Assembly (NCBI RefSeq): GCF_022758235.1
Contig: NZ_JALEBG010000002.1
Span: 1 to 64,000, forward strand
Source of the DNA: Pontibacter liquoris
GTDB taxonomy: Bacteria > Bacteroidota > Bacteroidia > Cytophagales > Hymenobacteraceae
Direction of reading: 5' to 3'
DNA: 64,000 bases
The notes beneath the pieces were generated by a model. The model worked only from the letters and a program-made list of their open reading frames with translations, was not told the origin of the DNA and did no database searches. Shown in pieces: positions 51,550-59,879 of this stretch (position 1 is its first letter; every line of letters begins with the position of its first letter). A program made the translations under genes and the position numbers.

Positions 51550-54500
51550 TTACTGGTTATTGTTCCCCTGGTCCGTATCTGCTTCAAACGGATCGGCCTT
51601 CTTTTTCTTTTTCGCCTTCTTCTCTTTCTTTGGCTGGTCTTCCAGGCGTTCGAAGCTGCCGGCTGGCTCGGTGGCTGCCGGCTGCCCGGCTGTTGCTTTA
51701 AACCCGCCTTTGCCCTGCAGGTAGGTGGTGCTGAAGTGCTCCAGGAACTGGTTTTTCTCCATCGGCTCGCCGGCATAAATGCCATAGTTGCTGGTAGCGC
51801 CGCGGCTGCCTTTCGACTTGGACTGCACCGCCTTGTTGAACTTGTCGTCCGAGGAAGCCATGGTGAGGCTGTTCTCTAAAAAGCTGAAGTAGTACCAGGT
51901 ATAAGCGTCTGCCTGCAGGTATAAATTCACCGCCGGCTCGCCGTTCATGTCCTGCCGCATTTCCAGGTAACCATCCATGGCGGCATTGATGTCGTCTTTG
52001 AGGATGCTGGCCAAACTTATTTTGCCTTCACTGTACCAGGCATTCTGCTCTTTAGACCAGCGCAAATTTACCTTGTCGAGGATAAGGCTGCGCACCAGCT
52101 TTTTGGAGACTTTGGGCAGCGGCACATACTCCGTTGCCGAGCGCGCGGCATACTGGCGCACTTCGCGGTTGCCGATAAATTCGCCGAGCTTGTAGAGCAT
52201 GGCATCCGGAATGGCAACAGGGGCTCCTCCGCCATCCACTTTCAGGTTACCGGCCATGGCGGTAAGCGCCTGGCTTGGCACGGTCAGATCGAAGGCCATG
52301 AAGGCATCGAGTTTGTAGCGGCCGCTATCTACGTTGGCATTCCCGCTGCCCGAAGCTTCTACCTTAAAGTTTTTCATCGGCTGCAGCAAATTCAACCTGC
52401 CTTCAAACTGAATGGTGTTGGAGGCTTCGTTGTAGCGCAGCACGTTGCCCTCGTAGGAGTCGGCATACGCGCGATCTGCGCGGCCGATCTTAAACTCGTT
52501 TTTGTCTTTGTTGTAAGAGAGCAGCCCATCCACCGTAAACAGGTCCAGGTCCTCTTCTGCCTGCTTTTTCGACACAAAGGTATTGTAAAGCTTGGCCGTG
52601 CTGCGCGATACGTGCAGACCGGTATGCAGCGGCGTGCCGTCGGCAGCTTTGGGCTTAACGATCGGGATGCGGACGTTATCGGGGTTCAGTGTGTCTTTCT
52701 TGTAAGGGAACCAGTCCGAATCGGCCGGATTGCCCGTAAAGTTGAGCTTCAGGTCACCGTCAAAATCCAAGTATGGCCTGGGCGCATTTACCTGCACTAC
52801 GCCGCGGTACAGAATGCGCGGGAAGATGTAGAAGGTGTTGCTTTCGGCTATCTGCGATTTGGCAAAAGTATAGATCGGTTTTTTGCGGCCAGAGGGGTTG
52901 CCATACGTAAAGTCTGTAAACTTGAGCTGCGCTGCGCCGCCGGCCGCATTCTTATAGTCCAGCAGGGCATTTCCGCTCAGCGCCTTGCGCGACAGCACAT
53001 CGATGTTGCCGGCATACAGCTTGTGGTATTGCTGCGCCGAGTCGGCCAGCACGCGGGCATTCTTCAAGGTCTGGATCGTGGCATCGGCTGCTACCGCCAC
53101 CCGTCCGCTGTCGGGCACCACGTATACATCGGCTACCGCAATATAAGGCACACCACCTGCCAGCAGGGTATTCTTTTTCAGGTCGTATTCGCCGCTGGCT
53201 GCCATAAACTGCAGGGAGTCCTGTTTGGGGTGCAGCGAGTAAAACCAGTTTTTGCCACCGTTCTCATCGGCTTTCAAGCTTACCTTCTGCTGGTTCATGT
53301 CCCAGCGGGCGCTGCTCATCGATGTTTTATACTGTGCTTTGGGGAATTCTATACTTGCCACACCTTTCTGCTCGCTGGCAAAATCCACAATGCCTTTGGT
53401 CAGGTCGTAGTCAAAGGCTGTGTCCTGCGCCTTGATGGCAGGTCTGCCCGCCACATCCGATTTAGCGATCATGGTGGCATGGTTACCGCTCAGGCCGCGC
53501 TGCTTAAACAGCAGGCTGGGCGCGGTGATGTTGGCCACCGGGTTATCGACCACGCCGCTGCCGTACAAGCCGCCGGGCGAGAGTTTAGCCACTCCCTTAA
53601 AGTCGAAGGACTCCTTGTATACTTTCATCGGCTCCTTGGCCGTCTGGATGTACATGGTGTCGGCTTGTGGCAGCCAGTTCATAGAAAAGCCCGAGAGCGA
53701 CGCTACCGGGTAGGCCGTAGCGCCCACTTTGCCTTCGGCAATGTGCACTGATTTGCCAGTTTTAGTCGTAACAGCGTTTTTATAGTAAGTATAAACCGGT
53801 GCCTGCAGCGTTGCCGTGAGGTAGGTCAGCTTGCCCTTGCTCTGGATACCGCTGGAGTTCATCATAATGGTATCGTAGGCCATGCCTTTGCCCCCGTAAG
53901 CGGCCAGGCCTTTGGCCGGCGGCTGGTAGTAAAAGCCCAGCGTTTCGTCGGGCATCATCTGCAACTTGGCTTTGATGGGCGGGAAGATGCCTCCCGAGTT
54001 AAACGTGCCGTCGAACGCGATGGCTCCTTTGCCCGAGCTCAGCGAGTCGATCTTAAACGGCGGCATATCAAAGTACACGGTGCTGTCGTAAGCGCCGCCG
54101 GCCACATCGGGCCGGTTAAACGCTACTTTAGCGCCCGATACCGCATCGAACTTAGGATAGTCGAGCAGGGGCTTGCGGCCCGATTTGTTATCCGGTTTGT
54201 TGATGTAGAGCTTGCCCGACATGCTGTTTCCTTTGCCGGTGAGCACCTGGTCGGTGGCTTCGCCCCCACGGGCCCTGCGCCGACGGGACACCAGCGCTAC
54301 CGTGTCCAGCTTTACCAGGTCGATGGAAAACTCATCGTAGTTAAACTTAAAATCTTTGCCCTTAAAGGCCAGGCGGCTGGCGTAGATCTGCCCGTCGAAC
54401 TCAATGTCGCGGTTTTTTAAGATATGGATCTCACTCTTGCGGGGCAGAATGTAAACGCTGGCCGTGTCGTTATTAAACGTGATCTTGTCTACGCCGCGCA

Positions 54501-56346
54501 CAGTCAGTTTATTGTCGTCCAGGTTCAGGGTAGCGTTGCGGCCGGAAGGCACCACCGACCTAATCACCAGGTGGTCGTAATCGCTGATATCCTGGGCAGC
54601 ACCTACGTAATGCCAGGCTTTGGGCTTGAGTTGGATAAAGCCGCTTACGGGGTCATAATCCAGGTAGCCGCTGCGCGAGAGCGTAGAAGCCGCCTCTTTG
54701 ATGCCTGCTTCGCTGACCTTTGTGTTTTTGGCCACATCGGCTGCATAGAAATCGTTGCGCTTTGCTTTAGCGGCATAGCCTACCAACACCTGCAGCGGGT
54801 GGAATGTGGCAACGCCTACCAGTTGCTGGTAACGGTTGTTGGAAAAATACCGCGTCGACTCCAGTTGCACCGGGATCAGGGTTTTGGTATTCAGGATAGA
54901 GAAATCGATCTCGGGCTTGTTCAGATTCCAGTGCAGGCGCTCGGCCGTGATCTCCAGTTTATGAAAGGTATCCATGAACGGCGTGCGGGCATAAGGGCCT
55001 TTGTCTTTGGTGAGCGTGAGCTCCTGCCGTGGCCGGGAAAAGCGCAGCTGCATGGCCGGGTGCGTAAGCGAATCTTTCTGCTGGTAAATAGCCACCGTGG
55101 CCCGGCTGGCAAGTATAAGCGAGTCGGTGATGGTGTAGTTGCGGGCCATGGAGCGGAACTTGCGCTGCCCTGCCTGCGACACCACAATTTCGGAGAGGCT
55201 GCCGTCCAGGGGCTTGCTGCCAATGGTGTTGCCCACCAGCGAGAAACCGCCCTTGTAGGCTATGTTATCGCCCAGGGTTTTGAGTTGCGCATCGTTGGTG
55301 AAGGAGAAGAACTTGGGGTAGGGATAGGCCCCTGTTTTGCGCTTGCTGCTGATCCACTCCAGGGCGCCATCCACCGGAGCTTTGAGCACGGTCGGGTACG
55401 TGACCTTGGCATCCGGAGCCTTAAAGCCGGCAAAGGAGGTGTTGAAGCTATACTTGCCCAGCTCGGCCGATGTCGGTTGCCCGTTAACCTGCCACTCAAA
55501 GGTGCCCCCTTCGCCTACAAACAGGTTTGAAGCCAGCAGCAACTGGCCGTGCGTTTTATGGATGGCCGTAGAGTCCCAGGGGGTTACGAAGGTAAAGGTG
55601 GCATTCTCCAGTTTCAGGACCGGGCCCGATACGGGAGGCAGCTGCGGCTGAAACTGCTTTTTTATACTTTCCTTGCGGTTTTTTTCGGTCTTCTGCTTGT
55701 CTTCTTTTTTAGGAGCGGGGCTTGGGGTGCCCCAGCCATCGTCTTCGTCTTCTTTCACCTGCCCCTGGGCATCTACCTCGTCATCCCAGGAGATATTGTC
55801 CCATGCATCTGTTCCACCGGCTGCGGCATCGGGGGCTTTGCTGGCGCCCTCGTAGGCAAACCCGAAGCTGCCACCGGAGCTGCGCAGGCTATAGTAGGTA
55901 TTCTGAAAGAGGCGGTTGGTGTTCAAATACAGGCTGGCTGCGCTCAGGAAACGCTCCAGGTTTTTGAGCTCTTCCTGCTTCACGGCTTTGGCTACCACCT
56001 CCAGCATCTCGTCGAGGGGCTTGCCGCGCAGGTTTTGCTTGTTAACGCCGGCGGCTACCATGGTAAAGAACTGGGCAAAATGCGGGTTGGTGCGCAGGCG
56101 CTTCCGGTACATGTCCTGGGCAATGTTGATCACCTCCTGCTGCTGGGCCGGGCTGATCTTCCCGTTGTTCCAGGCGTCGGCCAGGCCGGCGGCCAGGGCT
56201 TCAGCATTTTCTACCTTACCCGCCAGCAACATGGTCCGCACATCGGCGATAAAAGCATCCGGCTTATCTGATAACCTGACCTGGTTCTGGGCCTGCGCCG
56301 CTACGGCACTAAAGAAAAATAAAAAGAGTAAAAGTTTGTGCCTCAT
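51550..56346 (-). CDS. Very large exported protein, unknown function
   Basis: A 1598-residue protein with a signal peptide (1-19, cleavage near AAQAQ), so it enters the periplasm or outer membrane. Residues about 150-240 are a low-complexity acidic/Pro/Lys linker (DEDDGWGTPSPAPKKEDKQ). The remaining 1300 residues are rich in beta strands with no recognised catalytic motif, and the C-terminus is Lys-rich (KKEKKAKKKKK). The long repetitive strand pattern might suggest an AsmA/TamB-like or scaffold protein, but I cannot support that. GC-rich host-like codons over its whole length argue that it is a core gene. No operon partner is clear; prmA lies 17 bp upstream on the same strand. Confidence 0.8.
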   Translation of the reverse strand: MRHKLLLFLFFFSAVAAQAQNQVRLSDKPDAFIADVRTMLLAGKVENAEALAAGLADAWNNGKISPAQQQEVINIAQDMYRKRLRTNPHFAQFFTMVAAGVNKQNLRGKPLDEMLEVVAKAVKQEELKNLERFLSAASLYLNTNRLFQNTYYSLRSSGGSFGFAYEGASKAPDAAAGGTDAWDNISWDDEVDAQGQVKEDEDDGWGTPSPAPKKEDKQKTEKNRKESIKKQFQPQLPPVSGPVLKLENATFTFVTPWDSTAIHKTHGQLLLASNLFVGEGGTFEWQVNGQPTSAELGKYSFNTSFAGFKAPDAKVTYPTVLKAPVDGALEWISSKRKTGAYPYPKFFSFTNDAQLKTLGDNIAYKGGFSLVGNTIGSKPLDGSLSEIVVSQAGQRKFRSMARNYTITDSLILASRATVAIYQQKDSLTHPAMQLRFSRPRQELTLTKDKGPYARTPFMDTFHKLEITAERLHWNLNKPEIDFSILNTKTLIPVQLESTRYFSNNRYQQLVGVATFHPLQVLVGYAAKAKRNDFYAADVAKNTKVSEAGIKEAASTLSRSGYLDYDPVSGFIQLKPKAWHYVGAAQDISDYDHLVIRSVVPSGRNATLNLDDNKLTVRGVDKITFNNDTASVYILPRKSEIHILKNRDIEFDGQIYASRLAFKGKDFKFNYDEFSIDLVKLDTVALVSRRRRARGGEATDQVLTGKGNSMSGKLYINKPDNKSGRKPLLDYPKFDAVSGAKVAFNRPDVAGGAYDSTVYFDMPPFKIDSLSSGKGAIAFDGTFNSGGIFPPIKAKLQMMPDETLGFYYQPPAKGLAAYGGKGMAYDTIMMNSSGIQSKGKLTYLTATLQAPVYTYYKNAVTTKTGKSVHIAEGKVGATAYPVASLSGFSMNWLPQADTMYIQTAKEPMKVYKESFDFKGVAKLSPGGLYGSGVVDNPVANITAPSLLFKQRGLSGNHATMIAKSDVAGRPAIKAQDTAFDYDLTKGIVDFASEQKGVASIEFPKAQYKTSMSSARWDMNQQKVSLKADENGGKNWFYSLHPKQDSLQFMAASGEYDLKKNTLLAGGVPYIAVADVYVVPDSGRVAVAADATIQTLKNARVLADSAQQYHKLYAGNIDVLSRKALSGNALLDYKNAAGGAAQLKFTDFTYGNPSGRKKPIYTFAKSQIAESNTFYIFPRILYRGVVQVNAPRPYLDFDGDLKLNFTGNPADSDWFPYKKDTLNPDNVRIPIVKPKAADGTPLHTGLHVSRSTAKLYNTFVSKKQAEEDLDLFTVDGLLSYNKDKNEFKIGRADRAYADSYEGNVLRYNEASNTIQFEGRLNLLQPMKNFKVEASGSGNANVDSGRYKLDAFMAFDLTVPSQALTAMAGNLKVDGGGAPVAIPDAMLYKLGEFIGNREVRQYAARSATEYVPLPKVSKKLVRSLILDKVNLRWSKEQNAWYSEGKISLASILKDDINAAMDGYLEMRQDMNGEPAVNLYLQADAYTWYYFSFLENSLTMASSDDKFNKAVQSKSKGSRGATSNYGIYAGEPMEKNQFLEHFSTTYLQGKGGFKATAGQPAATEPAGSFERLEDQPKKEKKAKKKKKADPFEADTDQGNNNQ

Positions 56347-56363
56347 AGCAGAAGGTTAAAAGG

Positions 56364-57194
56364 TTAGCGAGATTGAAAGAGCGCCGACACCCAGTTGTTC
56401 TTTACCCGGTGCGAGGTATAGGCAAGCCCCAGTTCCGCAGCGCGTTCCTGTATCAGGGGCAGGTCTTCGATATAAAAGCCGCTCAGCAGAAGCCAGCCGT
56501 GCGGTTTTAACACGGCCTTGTAGGCCGGCATATCGTCGAGCAGCACGTTGCGGTTAATATTGGCCAGGATAATATCGTAAGGCTGGTCATGGGCAATGGT
56601 TTCGGCCCCACCCAGGCGCACGTCTATAGCGGCATAGCCATTCAGAGCGGCATTTTCGCGGGCATTCTCCACCGTCCAGTCCTCTATCTCCACAGCCACG
56701 ATCTGTGTGGCGCCCAGTTCACCGGCCATAATGGCCAGAATACCTGTGCCGCAGCCCATGTCCAGCACGTGCTTGCCCTGGTGGTCCAGGGTCAGCTGGT
56801 TCTCGATCATGAGCGTGGTGGTTTCGTGGTGGCCGGTGCCAAACGACATTTTAGGGTTGATGACGATGTCATACTTTGCCTCGGCAGGTTTCTCATGAAA
56901 AGAGGCCCGTACTGATACCTTGCCGCCAATAAAGAGGGGCTCAAAGTTGCGTTCCCACTCCTCGTTCCAGTTCTGGCGCGCAATTTTTTGCGTGGTGTAG
57001 GTAGCCTGCACAAAGTCGGCGTAGCGGCCGAGTGTGTCGTCCAGAGCCTGCTGGTTATACTTGTCTTCGTCGATGTAGGCGCTGAAGCCGTCTTCTGTCT
57101 CCACAAAAGCATCAAAGCCCAGCTCCCCGAGCTCGGCTGTTAAAATGTCCGCAAAATCTGCGTTTACGTGTAAGGTTACTTCTATAAAATCCAT
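56364..57194 (-). CDS. prmA: Ribosomal protein L11 methyltransferase
   Basis: PrmA trimethylates ribosomal protein L11 with SAM. The 276-residue product has the N-terminal L11-binding domain (EVTLHVNADFADILTAEL) and the methyltransferase core with NPKMSFGTGHHETT (about 114-127), VLDMGCGTGILAIMAGELGA (about 145-164) and the catalytic NINRNVLL (about 210-217), all family-specific. The ATG at 57194 (MDFIEVTLHV) is preferred to one upstream. The DUF6150 gene ends 8 bp before it and is likely co-transcribed. Confidence 0.93.
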   Translation of the reverse strand: MDFIEVTLHVNADFADILTAELGELGFDAFVETEDGFSAYIDEDKYNQQALDDTLGRYADFVQATYTTQKIARQNWNEEWERNFEPLFIGGKVSVRASFHEKPAEAKYDIVINPKMSFGTGHHETTTLMIENQLTLDHQGKHVLDMGCGTGILAIMAGELGATQIVAVEIEDWTVENARENAALNGYAAIDVRLGGAETIAHDQPYDIILANINRNVLLDDMPAYKAVLKPHGWLLLSGFYIEDLPLIQERAAELGLAYTSHRVKNNWVSALFQSR

Positions 57195-57201
57195 GGTGTT
57201 G

Positions 57202-57570
57202 TTATTCGCGGCAAGCGGCAAAGGAACGCACATCGGTAAAATGCACAGTAAAATCTGCCAGGTTTCGGTTATCGGTTACGTAGAGCACGTGGTCGGCAAA
57301 CGCTTTGCTAGGTGTAAGGTACCAAATGGCCGTGCCATCGGCAAAAAGTTTGTTGTTCTCGCGGTACACGATCATGTTGGCAAAGGCCTCGTCCTCGTTC
57401 AGGAAAACAGTATAAGCGGCCTGATTTTTATACTTGGGGTCGCGCTCCAGGTACACCGATCCGTAAATGTTGCAGTAGCCTTTGGCCACCGTGGTTTTGG
57501 CAGGAGCTGCCGGCGGCGCCGGCAGGCAAAGCGGCATAAGCGCCAGCCAGAGAGTGAATAGAATCTGCAT
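57202..57570 (-). CDS. DUF6150-like exported protein
   Basis: A 122-residue protein with a signal peptide (about 1-22). The mature part begins AKGYCNIYGSVYLERDPKYKN and contains FLNEDEAFANMIVYRENNKLFADGTAIWYL, a pattern I associate with the DUF6150 family of Bacteroidota; function unknown. Two cysteines (GYCNIY and the end AACRE) could form a disulfide. It is followed within 8 bp by prmA on the same strand. Confidence 0.7.
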   Translation of the reverse strand: MQILFTLWLALMPLCLPAPPAAPAKTTVAKGYCNIYGSVYLERDPKYKNQAAYTVFLNEDEAFANMIVYRENNKLFADGTAIWYLTPSKAFADHVLYVTDNRNLADFTVHFTDVRSFAACRE

Positions 57571-57611
57571 AGCTTAAATTTAGGCAAAGATAAGTATAAG
57601 CCTAACAAAAA

Positions 57612-57636
57612 AGCCGCCAATATTGTATCGGCGGCT
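57612..57636 (-). terminator. Terminator after lipocalin-like lipoprotein gene
   Basis: AGCCGCC (57612-57618) pairs with GGCGGCT (57630-57636), extended by ATA/TAT inside; an A6 run on the left gives a U run on the minus strand. Confidence 0.8.
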
Positions 57637-57715
57637 ATCTCAGCAGTAAAAAGTTATATTTTGGTAACAAAAGAAAAGGCCAGCCCTTTAAAAGCTGCGT
57701 GGTGCCGCCCCGGCC

Positions 57716-58141
57716 TTACTTTGCCAGCACATACTTCTCGGCCACTACGCCCTCAAACTGCTTTTTCTGCAGCACCAGGGAGTTGCCCGGCTCAAAAAAG
57801 TAAGCTAAAGTATAGGTAGGATACTCCGGCATCGGCGGCTTCACCCAGGTAAAGGCAATCTCGTCTTCGGAAAGAACCTGGTAGGTAGCCACCAGCGTAA
57901 AAGTGCTGTCGGCGTCCTCCTTTTCATAATAGTTGCCGTTGGCCGTAAACCGCACCTGCTTGCTGCTTTGCACCTCGTGCCAGTACAAGGGTGCGCCCCA
58001 ATGATCGTTGCTATTCACCATTTTCAGCTGCCAGGTACCCGCCAGGCCCGAAGCCAGGCGCAGCTCGGCTGCATCGTCTTTGGCGCAGGCTGTAATGGCC
58101 ACCAAACTAAAGAACAGGTAAAACTTGAGCCATGTCTTCAT
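57716..58141 (-). CDS. Small lipocalin-like lipoprotein
   Basis: A 141-residue lipoprotein with lipobox AITAC (Cys near 19). The mature domain starts LAGTWQLKMVNSN, the GxW start of lipocalin-like (beta-barrel) small lipoproteins, and continues with VRFTANGNYYEKEDADSTFTL. The function is unknown. The ATG at 58141 gives an intact signal peptide; upstream in-frame ATGs overlap the tpiA terminator. Terminated at 57612-57636. Confidence 0.75.
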   Translation of the reverse strand: MKTWLKFYLFFSLVAITACAKDDAAELRLASGLAGTWQLKMVNSNDHWGAPLYWHEVQSSKQVRFTANGNYYEKEDADSTFTLVATYQVLSEDEIAFTWVKPPMPEYPTYTLAYFFEPGNSLVLQKKQFEGVVAEKYVLAK

Positions 58142-58210
58142 ATCCGCTGTTTCGTTTATACTATCCAGACCCCGCAACAGCCCCGATGGTTGCATCTTAG
58201 CCATCAACAA

Positions 58211-58247
58211 AAAAAGGCTGCCGATGCCCCGCACCTGCAGCCTTTTT
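58211..58247 (-). terminator. Rho-independent terminator of tpiA
   Basis: Perfect 11-bp stem AAAAAGGCTGC / GCAGCCTTTTT with a 15-nt loop, 17 bp past the tpiA stop. Confidence 0.88.
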
Positions 58248-58264
58248 GCCTGGTTTATACTTGC

Positions 58265-59026
58265 TTAGAAGGATTTGATAATGGCTACAAAGTCGCGCGA
58301 CTTAAGCGAAGCGCCCCCGATCAGGCCGCCGTCCACATCCGGTTGCGCGAAAAGCTCCTGCGCATTGCCCGGGTTGCAGCTGCCGCCGTAAAGTATAGAA
58401 GTGTTAAAAGCAGCCTCGGCATCAAAGAGGCGCGCCAGTTGCTCGCGGATGTAGGCATGCATTTCCTGGGCCTGCTGGCTGCTGGCTGTGCGGCCGGTTC
58501 CAATCGCCCAGATCGGCTCATAGGCTACCACTACCTGGTCGAACTCCTCGTTGCTCAGGTACGAAAGGCTGTCGTGCAGCTGCTGGCCTACAAACTCAAA
58601 ATGACGGTCGGCATCGCGCTCCTCCAGCGGCTCGCCGCAGCAAAAGATCGGTTTCAGGCCCTGGGCAAGGGCCATTTTCATTTTTTTATACAGGGTTTGC
58701 GCATCTTCGTGGTGGTACATGCGGCGCTCGCTGTGGCCTACCAGCACATACTCGGTGCCCACCGATTGCAGCATGGCAGCTGATACCTCGCCGGTAAAAG
58801 CGCCACTTTCGTGCTCGCTCACGTTCTGAGCTGCCAGGTGCATTTTGCTGTTGCCCTGCACCAGCTTGCCCACGGGCTGCAGGTACGGAAAAGGAGGCGT
58901 TACAATGACGGTTACCTCGCCGTTCACCTCGTCGCGCACCATGTGGTCGATCTCCGACACCAGCGAAAGCGCCTCCTCGTAGGTTTTATTCATTTTCCAG
59001 TTGCCTGCAACGATCTTCTTTCTCAT
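58265..59026 (-). CDS. tpiA: Triosephosphate isomerase
   Basis: TpiA interconverts dihydroxyacetone phosphate and glyceraldehyde 3-phosphate in glycolysis. The 253-residue protein has all hallmarks: GNWKMNKTYEEA (Lys near 13), GHSERRMYHHED (catalytic His near 98), and VAYEPIWAIGTGRTAS (catalytic Glu near 170) with the flexible loop; the phosphate-binding ILYGGSCNPGNA follows near 211. Normal length, monocistronic, cytoplasmic. Confidence 0.97.
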   Translation of the reverse strand: MRKKIVAGNWKMNKTYEEALSLVSEIDHMVRDEVNGEVTVIVTPPFPYLQPVGKLVQGNSKMHLAAQNVSEHESGAFTGEVSAAMLQSVGTEYVLVGHSERRMYHHEDAQTLYKKMKMALAQGLKPIFCCGEPLEERDADRHFEFVGQQLHDSLSYLSNEEFDQVVVAYEPIWAIGTGRTASSQQAQEMHAYIREQLARLFDAEAAFNTSILYGGSCNPGNAQELFAQPDVDGGLIGGASLKSRDFVAIIKSF

Positions 59027-59321
59027 GTTCTATAGTTTGATGATGTTATACTTAGTCTGCTTGTTGAGAAGCTTTACGGCAAGATAATAAAATATGGTTT
59101 ACCTCCCCCTGCCTCCTGGTTTTATTGCGAAAACAACAAATGGGTAGCGTTGGCGCAAGTTTTAGAATGTGTGTCTTTTGATCGTGTAAAGCCGCTGACT
59201 TCACTGGGGCTGAATGCCTTAGGGTTACCGGTGTTGGATGATGGTGTTTTTATACCTGCCATTGCTTTAGTAGATTCTAACTACATACCTCTCTGCTAGT
59301 TTTTCGCCTCGCCGGCTGGGC

Positions 59322-59404
59322 CCTACTTTTTTTCTTGATAAAAAAAGTAGGCAAAAAAGTCAAGACGATTTTGAACTCGCTGAACGCTCGAACAAAAAAT
59401 CGTC
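59322..59404. repeat. Composite double-hairpin repeat
   Basis: CCTACTTTTTTT (59322-59333) and AAAAAAAGTAGG (59340-59351) form a perfect 12-bp stem with a 6-nt loop. It is followed by GCAAAAAAGTCAA and a second dyad GACGATTTT (59364-59372) / AAAATCGTC (59396-59404). The first hairpin resembles a dispersed intergenic repeat I recall from Cytophagales genomes. Confidence 0.85.
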
Positions 59405-59582
59405 AAAAGGGCACCTGGCTTAAGTAATCACTTTGTAGCCTCCAGAGTATAAATCTTCCTGTTAATATGTTCGCTGCATAGCTTACAGGGGTAAATTCAA
59501 GTATAATCTTGCCTATCCCTAATCCTGCCTATCCCCTAATCCTGTAAATCCTGATTCAGACAAAATTGCCCCTTTCCACCTT

Positions 59583-59790
59583 TTGTCATCCTGAAAGGAT
59601 CTTGTGAGCAAGCTGATCAATCCAAAACTACATCGCTTATACTTCCCAAGTAGCCATTACAGACTCCCCTCCTTAAACTAGCGAGAACGGGAGTTCAAAG
59701 CTAGCGAGCGTAGCTCTGACGGGTTAGGGGTGGCTGGAACCGGTACTGCAACGCTTATACTTCAGAAAGAACCAATGACCGAACTCCCTC
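59583..59790 (+). repeat. Diverged copy of R3-type intergenic repeat
   Basis: TCATCCTGAAAGGATCTTGT (compare about 13295), then CTCCCCTCCTTAAAC (compare 13595), GGGTTAGGGGTGGCTGGA and TACTGCAACGCTTATACTT. The order matches the left-hand copy in 13293-13670. Confidence 0.75.
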
Positions 59791-59815
59791 TCCTGTTCTA
59801 TGGCAGGCAGAGGTA

Positions 59816-59851
59816 AAAAAGCCGCAGCAACTTCTGTTACTGCGGCTTTTT
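59816..59851 (-). terminator. Rho-independent terminator of uvrA
   Basis: Perfect 12-bp stem AAAAAGCCGCAG / CTGCGGCTTTTT with a 12-nt loop, 28 bp past the uvrA stop. Confidence 0.9.
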
Positions 59852-59879
59852 GCATAGGTATACTTTAAAATACTCCCGC

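Larger units (their letters stand above)
59027..59815. other. Gene-free stretch with dispersed repeats
   Basis: No credible gene. In order: AT-rich spacer, the composite hairpin repeat at 59322-59404, a segment with the short motif CCTATCCC(T/C)TAATCCTG repeated in near-tandem (about 59510-59560), and the repeat segment at 59583-59790 that is related to R3 of the 13-kb region. Confidence 0.65.

Noticed and set aside
54424..55530. 368-codon frame on the plus strand inside the 1598-residue gene; also the one at 52612-53751
   Set aside because: Both run antisense to a long gene with host codon use and lack domains or upstream promoters.
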